Shown here: positions 26,001-34,806 of the stretch, in pieces
Layout: every line of letters begins with the position of its first letter
How positions within the stretch are numbered: the stretch's first letter is position 1
Assembly: GCF_044596045.1 (NCBI RefSeq)
Contig: NZ_CP138995.1
Location: forward strand, 434,001 to 498,000
From: Flagellimonas sp947499585
GTDB lineage: Bacteria; Bacteroidota; Bacteroidia; Flavobacteriales; Flavobacteriaceae
DNA: 64,000 nt
Direction of reading: 5' to 3'
Program-made: the position numbers and the translations under genes
The notes under the pieces: model-generated
Told to the model about the DNA's origin: nothing
Seen by the model: the letters and a program-made list of their open reading frames with translations, nothing else
Database searches by the model: none

Positions 26001-26209
26001 CCAGCATCCTTAGTCTTCCATAATCCACCTCCGGTGGTTCCCATATAATAGGTCATTGGGTTACCCACTACTCCTGAAGCAGTAACAGAGCGACCCCCTC
26101 TAAAAGGGCCAATATTTCTAAATTTTAAGGGTTTGAAGTATTCTTCGGCGGTTTGTCCGAAGCTTAAAGTAATTGATAATAGGATTAGTAATTGTAACGT
26201 TTTTTTCAT
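23087..26209 (-). CDS. Secreted BNR/VPS10-type beta-propeller protein A
   Basis: 1040 residues from ATG 26209 (MKKTLQLLIL), which puts the signal peptide (ending SFGQ) at the N-terminus. At least ten Asp-box repeats of the form S/T-x-D-x-G-x-T-W can be read (for example KSTDAGKTWKHM, RSLDGGKNWERI, LSWNGGKSWKQF). They indicate two sortilin/VPS10-like or sialidase-like propellers. The C-terminal 200 residues include a coiled-coil-like helical stretch. These proteins are often called glycosyl hydrolases in databases, but no catalytic residues can be assigned. It lies 35 bp after the MutS-like gene, in one operon. Confidence 0.85.
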   Translation of the reverse strand: MKKTLQLLILLSITLSFGQTAEEYFKPLKFRNIGPFRGGRSVTASGVVGNPMTYYMGTTGGGLWKTKDAGQRWNNISDGYFEMGSVGAVTVSTFNTNIVYVGMGEHAPRGVMTSYGDGVYKSTDAGKTWKHMGLKATQHISRIIIHPTNPDIVYVAAQGQLYGPNKERGVYKSTDGGKTWKNTLFVNELTGAVELSMDANYPEVMYAAMWEHQRKPNMVVSGGEGSGLYKSTDAGETWTEMTEGLPEEKGKMAISVSPANSNKVYALIESDTDKDKGGLFVSNNAGKSWSMISGDNRLVQRAWYYIEVFTDPQDENIVYVLSAPALRSLDGGKNWERITGTHGDYHDLWINPKNSRNMVIANDGGAAVTFEFGKTWSSQVNMPTGQFYRINTDNLFPYNIYAGQQDYSSAMVANMSVGSGGITMSDFSPSAGGESAFLAFDPDNPRYVMGGSYLGTIDVLDMESKASTQVMAAPIQYLGREARNMKYLYNWNAPTLRSQHEENTFYHGAQLLLRTRDMGVTWEEMSPDLTRDIDAKQGKGGGPYTNEAVGAENYGTLAYVLESPHEAGVFYTGSDDGYVHITKDNGESWQNITPKNLGESLVNAIEVSPHDKATVYIATTKYKFNDHTPAIYKSTDYGRTWANINSGIPNGAFTRVVREDPLRKDLLYAGTEKGLYLSWNGGKSWKQFQLNLPKTPITDIKIHQGNLIVATSGRAFWILDDLAMLSQYESTQKGVKLYKPNDAMNGSWYGPMSGNTDDFKGMNTLSGVNPANGLVLYYELPKLNDSTVITMDILDASGKTMRSFSSEKDKNYKPHNGGGPRPAPILSKKKGLNRFVWDMKTPILPGIPGAYIESRFGGHVVPPGTYTIRLKAAGETKTIEGKIVAMPTYKTTPEQYAEYHAFMTEMEQRLTEMHNTVNSLHKVQGQLKEVLKDVKDVTVKAEGEKLLEELDAWDKDMIQRKSKAYDDVENFPNKFTAEYLFLIDATNSTIPRVNQPSKDRKAALDAQWLTLKARSTTLMKTSIPKFNKKLWDAGVGAIRL

Positions 26210-26244
26210 TTTGATTGAATTCATTATTGGTATGCTAACCATTC

Positions 26245-28017
26245 TTAATCGACAATGCCCATTCTAGTTAGTAGAAAACTCGCATTCATATTTTGACAAA
26301 CCCCTTCTTTAAAAGTATAGTCAAAGTAAAGTTCTCCATTTTTAATTTGAGCATCAAAGTAATAATTTTTGACCTCATTTAAGCTATCTGCCAAAGAACA
26401 TAAGCTTAAATCATGAGTAGCAATAATACCCGAAGCTTTTAGCCGTACCAATCTTTCAATGAATTTTTTAGATCCTACAGCCTTATCAGTACTATTTGTT
26501 CCCTTTAAAATCTCATCCAAAATAATAAAATGAGACTCTTTTTCTATGGTATCAATGATTACTTTTAATCGCTTTAGTTCGCTAAAAAAGTAGCTTTCAT
26601 CATCAGTTAAGCTATCAGTTGTTCGCATACTGGTAATTAATTTTACTGGATTGTAATTAACATCTTCAGCGCAAAGCGGCAGCCCAACATTGGCCATTAC
26701 TATTTGAAGACCTACGGTGCGCAAGAATGTGCTTTTACCTGCCATATTTGCCCCCGTAATCACAAAAAACTCATCCTTGCTAATTTCAAAATCATTGGCT
26801 ATGGCTATTTCAGGATTTAATAATGGATGTGCAGCTCCTTTACAATCCATTGTTTTATTATTGTTTATGAGCGTTGGATAAACATATCTATCATGATTAA
26901 AAGCGTAGTTCCCCAAACTACTATAGGCATCAAAAAAAGCAATGGTCTCAAACCATTTTGGCACTTCTTTTCTATTCTCTAGAATCCAATCTTCAATAGA
27001 CTTACAGATGTACAGGTCACGTAAAAAAAAACTATTGGCCACTATGCTTATAAGAATATTATTTCGTTGATCCAGAGCATCTAACAACTTGGAGAACTTT
27101 TTTAATAGTGCTGAACTTGAATTCTCTTCTCGAACCACCTTATTTTGTTCTCTACTTAAATAATTAGCATTAAATTTTTGGGTTTCAAGCAATGAGATTA
27201 ATCGTGCATACTGCCGAAAAGTACTTTGAATTTGTGTGGTATGTACAGCTAGTTTGTTAATGTCCTTTAAATACCTTCCGCTAATTGCCAGCCCTAAAAG
27301 AAACACTCCAAAAACAATATAACCCGATAAAAAATCTAAAAAGTAGAGTGCCCAAACTGCAATTGATAATATAGAAAATATCGTGCTTATTAATTTTGCC
27401 CGTTTTGGCACAAAAACTTTATAATTAGCCAACCAGTCAACCACACTTTTTGCGCTTACTTCTGTTTTAACCAAAGTAGCTTCAGCGCCAAATAGCTGAC
27501 GCCATTCTGATAATGCCGCTAGCTCTTTTATTGCTTCTTGTTTTTCATGAATGCTATCAATATTGTTAGAAAGTAAATCATGAACTAAATGTTCTGTTCC
27601 ACTTTTCAAACTTGTTCTATTGCTGTATTGAAAAAAAGAACCTCTACCAAACAAATCAATATCTTGACTAAAAGCATGGTCTGTATTGGCATACTCAATT
27701 CCATCTGGCAAACGATGAAAATTACGATTTAGAACTTCAAGCTCGGTTTGATTGATTTTGACTAATGCTTGCAGGAGGTCACGTTCGTATATAAGCTTAT
27801 TATGACGAAGTAAAAGCACAACAAATAGAGCACTTGTTATACCTATAATGCCTAAAATGACTTGTGTATTACCCCAAATAAAATAGAGTGCAATTACGAA
27901 ACCAACAAACAACAATAAACGCAACATACTTGAAGTATTTAGAGCTATTTTTAACTTTTTTAGCTGTTGCTGAAACTTGATTAGCTGTGATTCATAAAAA
28001 GCTTTGGGTGCTGTCAT
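26245..28017 (-). CDS. Membrane-anchored MutS-like ATPase
   Basis: 590 residues. The C-terminal third is a MutS domain V ATPase: Walker A TGANMAGKSTF (421-431), Walker B FIILDE (497-502), TTDSLTDDESYFFSE and a THD switch (IIATHDLS). The DNA-recognition domain I is absent. Two membrane-helix pairs lie at about 33-70 and 209-247. Bacteroidota carry many such MutS-family proteins; with membrane helices and no mismatch-reading domain a role in classical mismatch repair is unlikely. It leads an operon with propeller protein A and is separated from propeller protein B by a terminator. Confidence 0.88.
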   Translation of the reverse strand: MTAPKAFYESQLIKFQQQLKKLKIALNTSSMLRLLLFVGFVIALYFIWGNTQVILGIIGITSALFVVLLLRHNKLIYERDLLQALVKINQTELEVLNRNFHRLPDGIEYANTDHAFSQDIDLFGRGSFFQYSNRTSLKSGTEHLVHDLLSNNIDSIHEKQEAIKELAALSEWRQLFGAEATLVKTEVSAKSVVDWLANYKVFVPKRAKLISTIFSILSIAVWALYFLDFLSGYIVFGVFLLGLAISGRYLKDINKLAVHTTQIQSTFRQYARLISLLETQKFNANYLSREQNKVVREENSSSALLKKFSKLLDALDQRNNILISIVANSFFLRDLYICKSIEDWILENRKEVPKWFETIAFFDAYSSLGNYAFNHDRYVYPTLINNNKTMDCKGAAHPLLNPEIAIANDFEISKDEFFVITGANMAGKSTFLRTVGLQIVMANVGLPLCAEDVNYNPVKLITSMRTTDSLTDDESYFFSELKRLKVIIDTIEKESHFIILDEILKGTNSTDKAVGSKKFIERLVRLKASGIIATHDLSLCSLADSLNEVKNYYFDAQIKNGELYFDYTFKEGVCQNMNASFLLTRMGIVD

Positions 28018-28027
28018 AAAAGTGTAT

Positions 28028-28068
28028 CAAAAAATAAAGCTCCCTCAAATTACTAAGATGAAGGAGCT
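28028..28068 (-). terminator. Intrinsic terminator after propeller protein B
   Basis: Read on the minus strand, AGCTCCTTCA and TGAGGGAGCT form a 10-bp stem with one U-G pair and an 11-base loop (28068-28038), followed by TTATTTTTTG. It lies 23 bp after the stop at 28091 and before the MutS-like start at 28017, separating two transcription units. Confidence 0.8.
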
Positions 28069-28090
28069 ATAAAAGCATTTTGTGTGTTTA

Positions 28091-31000
28091 TTAATCTTCA
28101 ATAAATAAATAGTTCAATTTCAAACTATTGAAAGAAGCATTAAAATCTTCTATTTCTTTATCCACTAGACTGTCAAAAGCTGATAATTGTGATTTTATCT
28201 TAGTAGAAAGTTCATTCTTAACTGCAATGTCCTGTTCTGTGGGTGGAAAATCATCAATAGAAACCAGGCTATTTAAATGCCCCAGCTTATTGGTCAACCG
28301 AATTGGGAAATTTAACGGATCCTGATTACTTCTGTTTTGTGTTTGATACAACGCTTTTTCTATCTCACTAAAATCCTCTTTCATTTTCGTTGCTTTCTCC
28401 ACTAAATCCTTGGTTTGCTCATTATCCTTATACTGTTTGGAAAAAGCTTCCAATTGCTTATTAATCTTTCGAATTTTTTTGATGGATTGATGTGCTCTAT
28501 CAATAGTTTCATTAATGTCTGAAATGAAATCATATTGCTTTTGCATATCAGCAACAGAAACCTCTGCTCTTGGATCTGCCAAAATCTTAAAATCTTGAGA
28601 TTGTGATGTTCCGTTTACATTTAAATGAGCTTTGTATGAACCAGGAACTGCTTTGGCGCCACTAAAATTAGCCCACCAAAAAATCATCCCTTCCAATTTT
28701 TTAGCCCCTTTACCACGAGTATCCCAAACATGGGTGTTTCCTCCTTTTTTAGCCTTAAATTTTTTATCCTTTTCTTTTGCAAAAGTGCTATAATTGGCCA
28801 AAGTATCACCATTCATAGTGGTATAAGTGATGCTGATACTATCTTTTTCAGACATCTCTTTTAGATAAAAATGCGTAACCACACCATTCGGGTGATTTTG
28901 CCCTTCTGTCTTTGAAGACTCTTTTGCAGCAGATCCCTTGGTACGGTAGCTGTCTTTTGGTTTGTACAACATTGTTGTTGCACTTTTAGCAGATGCATTC
29001 AATTGATGAAGCACCGTGAGGTCATCTATCATCCAAATGCTTCGCCCTTGTGTAGCAACAATCAAGTTATTCTCTTTAATGGTCATATCTGTGATGGGAA
29101 CAATGGGTAAATTCAGTTGGAATTTTTCCCATTTTCGCCCGTCATTAAAGGAAACATACATTCCCGTTTCGGTACCAGCATACAATAGACCCTTTCTTTT
29201 TGGGTCTTCCCTGAGCACTCTTGTAAAATGCTCATTATTTATACCGTTCGTTATCTTACTCCAGGTCTTTCCATAATCTGTGGTTTTGTAGAGGTATGGT
29301 TGAAAGTCTCCCAGCTTATAACGTGTCGCTGCAACATAGCACGTGCCTTCATCAAAAGCTGATGGTTCAATGCTGTTGACCATACTCCACTCTGGCATAT
29401 TTGGAGGTGTTATATTCTCCCAACTCTGGCCACCATCCTTAGTAATATGAATTAATCCATCATCACTTCCAACCCAAAGCAATCCTTCTTTTAAAGGACT
29501 TTCATTGGCCGCAAAAATGGTACAATAATATTCAACACTTGTATTATCTTGTGTAATGGGGCCACCACTAGAAACCAATTTTGTAGGGTCATTTCTTGTA
29601 AGGTCATCACTTAACAATTCCCAACTCTGTCCTTCATTAGTGCTCATATGCACATGGTTAGAGAATGTATAGAGTTTTTTGGGATTATGTTTGCTGAAAA
29701 TAATTGGGAAATTCCATTGAAAGCGGTATTTCATACCCTCCGCACCATGACCCATTGGGTTGTCTGGCCAAACATTGATCCCTCTTACAGTATTGTTTTT
29801 ATGATTGACACGAGTTAGAAATCCATCGTAACTACCTCCGTAAACAATATCATTATTTAATGGGTCAACTGCAATATGGGCAGATTCACCACCAGCAGTT
29901 GGTTCCCAATCGTCCTCCCCGATAGAGCCATCATCACTACGATGATTGATTCTTATTGTTGAATTATCTTGTTGTGCCACATAAATACGATACGGAAACG
30001 CATTATCCGTAGTCACTCTGTAGAACTGTGCTGTTGGTTGGTTATAATAGGTACTCCACGTTTCACCACCATCATAACTTACCTGAGCTCCACCATCATC
30101 ACCAATAATCATTCGTTTAGAGTTCTCCGGCGAAATCCAAAGATCATGGTGGTCACCATGTGGTGCATTAAATGTATTGAAGGTCTTACCACCATCGGTA
30201 GATTTATGATACCTTACGTTCATCACATAAACCACATCTTCATCCTCTGTATCTGCATAAACACGAGTATAATACCATGCCCGTTGTCTTAGTTTACGCT
30301 CGCTGTTGACCTGTGTCCATTTTTTTCCTCCATCTTCAGAACGGTACAAACCACCTTTTTCCTTATTCTCCACTATGGCCCAAACCCTATCACTATTTTT
30401 AGGGGAAACCGTAACTCCAATAATTCCCAGAGTGTCCTTTGGAAATCCTTCATTTTTTGAAATCTCTGTCCAAGTTTCTCCGCTATCTGTACTTTTCCAA
30501 AGTGCAGAACCATCTCCGCCACTACTTAAACTATATGGCGTTCTTTTGGCTCGCCAGGTAGAAGCATACAAAATCCTTGGGTTATTTGGGTCAAAAGTCA
30601 AATCCACAGCGCCAGACTGGTCATTTACGAATAAAACTTGCTTCCAAGTTTTTCCACCATCAATACTTTTATATACGCCACGCTCTTTGGTTGGTTTATA
30701 AATATTACCAAGAACAGCTGCGTATACCGTATTGTAATCGGTTGGATGAATTCGGATTCTGGGGACATGTCTACTTTTTTCCAATCCAGCTTTTTCCCAT
30801 GTTTTCCCTGCATCTTCCGTTTTCCATACACCATAGCCGCTGGATACATTTCCACGTAGTGTTTTTTCTCCACCGCCAACATAAATGACATTTGGATCAC
30901 TTTTGGCAACTTCAACAGAACCAATACTTCCTCCAAAATAACCATCAGAGATATTTTCCCAGCTACGACCGCCATTCAATGTTTTCCAAACACCACCGCC

Positions 31001-31228
31001 GGTAGCGCCAAAATAAAATAGATTAGGTTCTCCTGGAACACCTGTTACTGCCGCAGAACGCCCACCACGAAATGGGCCTACCAAACGATACTCCAAACTG
31101 GAATAAAGTTCTTCCGGGTATTCTGGTGCAGTTTGCGTGGATTTGTTACGTCGTTGTGCCTCTGTCGAGAGGGTAAAAAAGCAAAATGCCAGCAAGAACA
31201 GGCCGGCTTTGGAAAGCTGTTGTTTCAT
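28091..31228 (-). CDS. Secreted BNR/VPS10-type beta-propeller protein B
   Basis: 1045 residues with a signal peptide (about 1-24, ending TEAQ). It is a paralogue of protein A, sharing its start (LVGPFRGGRSAAVTGVPGEP) and order. Eleven Asp boxes can be read (for example KTEDAGKTWEKA, KSIDGGKTWKQV, ITKDGGQSWENI). The C-terminal region is charged and coiled-coil-like (SIKKIRKINKQLEAFSKQY). Function unknown; a sortilin-like binding propeller is the best structural guess. Gene dosage of this family next to a MutS-like ATPase is unusual. Confidence 0.85.
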   Translation of the reverse strand: MKQQLSKAGLFLLAFCFFTLSTEAQRRNKSTQTAPEYPEELYSSLEYRLVGPFRGGRSAAVTGVPGEPNLFYFGATGGGVWKTLNGGRSWENISDGYFGGSIGSVEVAKSDPNVIYVGGGEKTLRGNVSSGYGVWKTEDAGKTWEKAGLEKSRHVPRIRIHPTDYNTVYAAVLGNIYKPTKERGVYKSIDGGKTWKQVLFVNDQSGAVDLTFDPNNPRILYASTWRAKRTPYSLSSGGDGSALWKSTDSGETWTEISKNEGFPKDTLGIIGVTVSPKNSDRVWAIVENKEKGGLYRSEDGGKKWTQVNSERKLRQRAWYYTRVYADTEDEDVVYVMNVRYHKSTDGGKTFNTFNAPHGDHHDLWISPENSKRMIIGDDGGAQVSYDGGETWSTYYNQPTAQFYRVTTDNAFPYRIYVAQQDNSTIRINHRSDDGSIGEDDWEPTAGGESAHIAVDPLNNDIVYGGSYDGFLTRVNHKNNTVRGINVWPDNPMGHGAEGMKYRFQWNFPIIFSKHNPKKLYTFSNHVHMSTNEGQSWELLSDDLTRNDPTKLVSSGGPITQDNTSVEYYCTIFAANESPLKEGLLWVGSDDGLIHITKDGGQSWENITPPNMPEWSMVNSIEPSAFDEGTCYVAATRYKLGDFQPYLYKTTDYGKTWSKITNGINNEHFTRVLREDPKRKGLLYAGTETGMYVSFNDGRKWEKFQLNLPIVPITDMTIKENNLIVATQGRSIWMIDDLTVLHQLNASAKSATTMLYKPKDSYRTKGSAAKESSKTEGQNHPNGVVTHFYLKEMSEKDSISITYTTMNGDTLANYSTFAKEKDKKFKAKKGGNTHVWDTRGKGAKKLEGMIFWWANFSGAKAVPGSYKAHLNVNGTSQSQDFKILADPRAEVSVADMQKQYDFISDINETIDRAHQSIKKIRKINKQLEAFSKQYKDNEQTKDLVEKATKMKEDFSEIEKALYQTQNRSNQDPLNFPIRLTNKLGHLNSLVSIDDFPPTEQDIAVKNELSTKIKSQLSAFDSLVDKEIEDFNASFNSLKLNYLFIED

Positions 31229-31317
31229 TTTTATTGTGTTAAATTAGTCGGTATTAAAAGTAACGAAAAAGAGGGAATGATTTCTGCCTATATTTCAAAA
31301 ATGGTATTTTGGTAGTC

Positions 31318-32445
31318 ATGAAAAAAAAATCATTTACAAGTCTTCTTTTTCTAGTTATTCTTTTTTCAATTTCTGCACAGCAGAAACGCCTTCGTGATCA
31401 CGGAATAGAAATTGGGGTGCTCAAACCTGGGGCCTTAAATGCCATAACAGATGTACCAGGAGTACAGGTTGGTCATTCAACATTAATAAAAGGTGATAGT
31501 ATAAGAACTGGAATAACCGCCATCTTACCTCATTCTGGTAATGTTTTTCAGCAAAAAGTGCCTGCCGCTATCTATCTTGGCAATGGTTTTGGGAAACTGG
31601 CAGGGTATTCTCAGGTCAAGGAATTGGGTAATTTGGAAACTCCCATTGTTTTAACCAATACTCTTGGGGTTGCTACTACTGTTAATGCCTTAGTGGGCTA
31701 TACTTTATTACTTCCTGGGAACGAGACCGTACGTTCCGTAAATGCTGTGGTAGGGGAAACAAACGATGGTTATCTTAATGACATTCGTGGGCGCCATGTT
31801 ACCGAAAAAAATGTATTACAAGCAATAAAAAATGCAAAGACCGGCCAAGTTGAAGAGGGCGGCGTTGGAGCTGGAACGGGTACCATTTGTTTTGGTTTTA
31901 AAGGAGGAATTGGAACCTCATCCAGAATACTACCAAAAAAATCTGGAGGATATACCGTAGGTGTTTTGGCGCAAACCAACTTTGGCGGAATGTTAAAAAT
32001 CGCTGGAGTCGATGTAGGTAAACAAATGGGGCATTACTCTGATAATTTTAAATATGCTACGGATGGTTCTTGCATGATGATAGTCCTCACAGATGCTCCT
32101 TTGGATTCCAGAAATTTGGAGCGCTTGGCAAAAAGAGCCATGCTAGGTTTGGGAAGAACCGGGGGAATTGCCAGTAACGGCAGTGGTGATTATGTAATTG
32201 CAGTTTCCACCGCGGAAGAATGCAGAATCCCATACGAAAGTGATAGCACTATACAAACTGTGCCGACTTTAAGGAACTCAGCAATGACACCACTATTTTT
32301 AGCTACCATTGAAGCTACCGAAGAAGCCATTTTAAATTCGTTGTTTGCAGCAGAAACCATGATTGGTAGAAATGGACATAAAATAGAAGCACTTCCTAAA
32401 AAGCAAGTATTGGAAATGCTAAAAGCTGCTGGAAAAATTCGGTAA
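31318..32445 (+). CDS. P1 family peptidase (DmpA/BapA-type N-terminal nucleophile hydrolase)
   Basis: 375 residues from ATG 31318, chosen over the GTG-like start 9 bp upstream. A signal peptide ends near SAQ. The fold is that of the self-cleaving S58/P1 aminopeptidases: GAGTGTICFGFKGGIGTSS, TNFGGMLKIAGVDVG, and the predicted autocleavage Gly-Ser bond in ATDGSCMMIVLTDAPL (Ser near 251). Family members release D- or L-amino acids or beta-amino acids from peptides. It is divergent from propeller protein B. Confidence 0.9.
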   Translation: MKKKSFTSLLFLVILFSISAQQKRLRDHGIEIGVLKPGALNAITDVPGVQVGHSTLIKGDSIRTGITAILPHSGNVFQQKVPAAIYLGNGFGKLAGYSQVKELGNLETPIVLTNTLGVATTVNALVGYTLLLPGNETVRSVNAVVGETNDGYLNDIRGRHVTEKNVLQAIKNAKTGQVEEGGVGAGTGTICFGFKGGIGTSSRILPKKSGGYTVGVLAQTNFGGMLKIAGVDVGKQMGHYSDNFKYATDGSCMMIVLTDAPLDSRNLERLAKRAMLGLGRTGGIASNGSGDYVIAVSTAEECRIPYESDSTIQTVPTLRNSAMTPLFLATIEATEEAILNSLFAAETMIGRNGHKIEALPKKQVLEMLKAAGKIR

Positions 32446-32510
32446 ATATTATTTCCATCACTGCCCCCTTTTTTTTAGCTTTAGAAAACAATTTTTAAAA
32501 ACACTATTCC

Positions 32511-33644
32511 ATGGATATTTTTAGCAAAATCAAAGAAAAACTCACCCATGAGTTTATTGATATTATTGAATGGCTTGACTATACCGATGACACTATTGCC
32601 CATCGGTTTGAACGCTACCAAAATGAGATTAAAAACGGTGCCAAGCTGATTGTTCGCGAAGGACAAACGGCTGTTTTTGTAAACGAAGGACAATTAGCTG
32701 ATGTTTTTACACCTGGAACTTATGATTTAACTACGCAAAATTTACCTATTCTTAGCACCTTAAAGGGTTGGAAATATGGTTTCAATTCTCCTTTTAAAGC
32801 TGAAGTTTATTTTGTGAACACTCATCTATTCACTGATGAGAGATGGGGAACAAAAAGCCCTATTACTTTAAGTGATGATCGTTTTGGGTTGGTGGAAATT
32901 CGAGCTTTTGGAACTTATGCCTTTAAAATTTCTGATGCTGGAAAGTTTATTACCGACATTGTTGGTACCGACAACAACTTTACCAATTTTGAAATCAATG
33001 AGCACTTAAAAAGTTTGATTGCAACCCGTTTTACCGATACTGTTGGTGAAGCCAATCTGCCCATAGAGCTTTACGCAGCAAATACTTCGGAGCTCTCGGA
33101 AACATGTCAAGAGGTGATGAAATCCGAGTTTCTTTCGGTGGGGATTTCCTTGGAGAAATTCTACATTGAAAATGTTTCTATGCCAGAAGATCTTAAAAAA
33201 GAAATCTTCGAATATAGTCGTATTGACAAATTGGATTTAGACAAATTGACCAAGTTCAAAACAGCCAAAGCTATTGAAGCCGCTGCCAAAAATGAAGGCG
33301 GAACAGCTGGAGCAGGAATGGGTATGGGTATGGGCTTTGTATTAGCACAACAAATGGGCGGGCTAATGAGCCCTCAAATGGGGGGCAGCCAACAAATACA
33401 GCAAACTGGAGCAACAATTCCTCCACCAATGCCCTTATCGGTGCAGTATTTCTATGCCGTCAATGGAGCACAACAAGGCCCTGTTTCTTTTGAACAGTTG
33501 CAGGCCCTTTTTGCAGGGCGAACGGTAAACCGAGACAGTTTGGTTTGGAAACAAGGTATGGCAGCATGGACCGCATTAAAAGATATTGAAGAGTTGAAGT
33601 CATTTTTAGGAGGTAATACCCCACCGCCTTTACCGTCCAATTAA
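32511..33644 (+). CDS. SPFH-domain protein with C-terminal GYF_2 domain (YdjI-like)
   Basis: 377 residues. An SPFH/band-7 domain of the virion-core-protein-like group covers about 25-255 (IVREGQTAVFVNEGQLADVFTPG, YFVNTHLFTDERWGTKSPI, FLSVGISLEKFYIENVSMPEDL). A Gly/Met/Gln-rich linker follows (about 270-300). A GYF_2/DUF4339 domain lies at about 307-364 (YFYAVNGAQQGPVSFEQLQALF...DSLVWKQGM in outline). No signal peptide. Bacillus YdjI, of the same group, scaffolds PspA at the membrane. It is 43 bp before the zinc-ribbon membrane protein, probably one operon. Confidence 0.87.
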   Translation: MDIFSKIKEKLTHEFIDIIEWLDYTDDTIAHRFERYQNEIKNGAKLIVREGQTAVFVNEGQLADVFTPGTYDLTTQNLPILSTLKGWKYGFNSPFKAEVYFVNTHLFTDERWGTKSPITLSDDRFGLVEIRAFGTYAFKISDAGKFITDIVGTDNNFTNFEINEHLKSLIATRFTDTVGEANLPIELYAANTSELSETCQEVMKSEFLSVGISLEKFYIENVSMPEDLKKEIFEYSRIDKLDLDKLTKFKTAKAIEAAAKNEGGTAGAGMGMGMGFVLAQQMGGLMSPQMGGSQQIQQTGATIPPPMPLSVQYFYAVNGAQQGPVSFEQLQALFAGRTVNRDSLVWKQGMAAWTALKDIEELKSFLGGNTPPPLPSN

Positions 33645-33687
33645 TATTTTCTCATTGTCATTTTTAAAATGACTTTTCACCGGATAC

Positions 33688-34785
33688 ATGTCTGTAGAAC
33701 CTAATATCCAAAAAACGGAGCTTAAAAAACCCTGTGTCAATTGTGGTGCAGAGCTCAAATACAAACCCGGAACTACCAATATTAGTTGTGAGTATTGTGG
33801 GCATGAGGAATCCATCAAAATAGATGAGAATGGGTTTACAGAGCTAGAGTTATATCCATATCTCAAAGAGATGGGCGCTCAAAAGCACAGCGAAGAAATT
33901 TCAATGCTTCATTGTAAAAACTGTGGGGCAAATCAACATGTAGAAGAAAATTACAAGTCTCTTCATTGTGTGTATTGTAGTATGCCTTTGGTCATAGAAG
34001 ATGCCTATAAAGAGGATTGGATATTACCGGGCGCTGTTTTGCCTTTTCAGATTAAAAAACAACAATCGTTTCTTATTTTTCAAAAATGGGTGAGCAAGTT
34101 GTGGTGGGCCCCTAACAAACTTAAAAAGGCATCTTTAGACCCTCAGTTTACCAAGGGATTGTATTTACCCTATTGGACTTTTGATGCGCAACTTTCGGCT
34201 TCCTACACTGGGCAGCGAGGTGAATATTATTATGAGACACAGCGCTACAGAGACAGCAATGGCAAAACCCAAACACGGCAAGTTCGCAAGACACGCTGGT
34301 ATGCAGCTTCGGGCAAGGTTTCTGGTTTTGTAGACGACACTTTGATAGAGGCATCCAAACAAAAGACAGGGAGAATTCCGAGCAAAATTGCACGTTGGAA
34401 CTTAAAAAAGTTACAACCTTTCAATAGTGGTTTTCTTTCGGGGTTTGTAACCGAAAAATATACCATCCCATTACAAAAAGGCCATTTATCGGCCAAAGGA
34501 GAGGCAAAACAAATTGCAGAACGTTGGTGCAGACAAGATATTGGTGGTGATACACAAAGGGTAAACAGTATGGATATGAACTTATCAGAGGAAACCTTTA
34601 AACATATTCTATTACCAGTTTACATAAGCGCATATCGGTATAAAAGCAAGGAATATAATTTCTTTATCAATGGCGAAAACGGTCAAATCTCAGGAACCAG
34701 ACCTTATAGTTTTTGGAAAATATTCTTGGCCATTGTTTTTGCTATTTTGTTGATTTCCATTTTTGTATATTTTGCAAAGGGTTAA
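33688..34785 (+). CDS. Zinc-ribbon membrane protein (YdjG-like)
   Basis: 365 residues. Two TFIIB-type zinc ribbons occupy the N-terminus (Cys16/19/34/37 and Cys76/79/94/97). A beta-rich middle domain of about 200 residues (YLPYWTFDAQLSASYTGQRG) follows, and one C-terminal membrane helix (about 344-363), so the protein is tail-anchored. Related TFIIB-zinc-ribbon proteins accompany SPFH proteins, as YdjG does YdjI in Bacillus subtilis. No enzyme motif is visible. It follows the SPFH gene and precedes a small lipoprotein. Confidence 0.8.
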   Translation: MSVEPNIQKTELKKPCVNCGAELKYKPGTTNISCEYCGHEESIKIDENGFTELELYPYLKEMGAQKHSEEISMLHCKNCGANQHVEENYKSLHCVYCSMPLVIEDAYKEDWILPGAVLPFQIKKQQSFLIFQKWVSKLWWAPNKLKKASLDPQFTKGLYLPYWTFDAQLSASYTGQRGEYYYETQRYRDSNGKTQTRQVRKTRWYAASGKVSGFVDDTLIEASKQKTGRIPSKIARWNLKKLQPFNSGFLSGFVTEKYTIPLQKGHLSAKGEAKQIAERWCRQDIGGDTQRVNSMDMNLSEETFKHILLPVYISAYRYKSKEYNFFINGENGQISGTRPYSFWKIFLAIVFAILLISIFVYFAKG

Positions 34786-34806
34786 TCCTCTTTAAAGATT
34801 TTAGTT

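Noticed and set aside
32511..33644. Viral origin suggested by the virion-core-protein label of this SPFH group
   Set aside because: The label is historical; base composition, neighbours and SPFH motifs are those of a normal bacterial gene.
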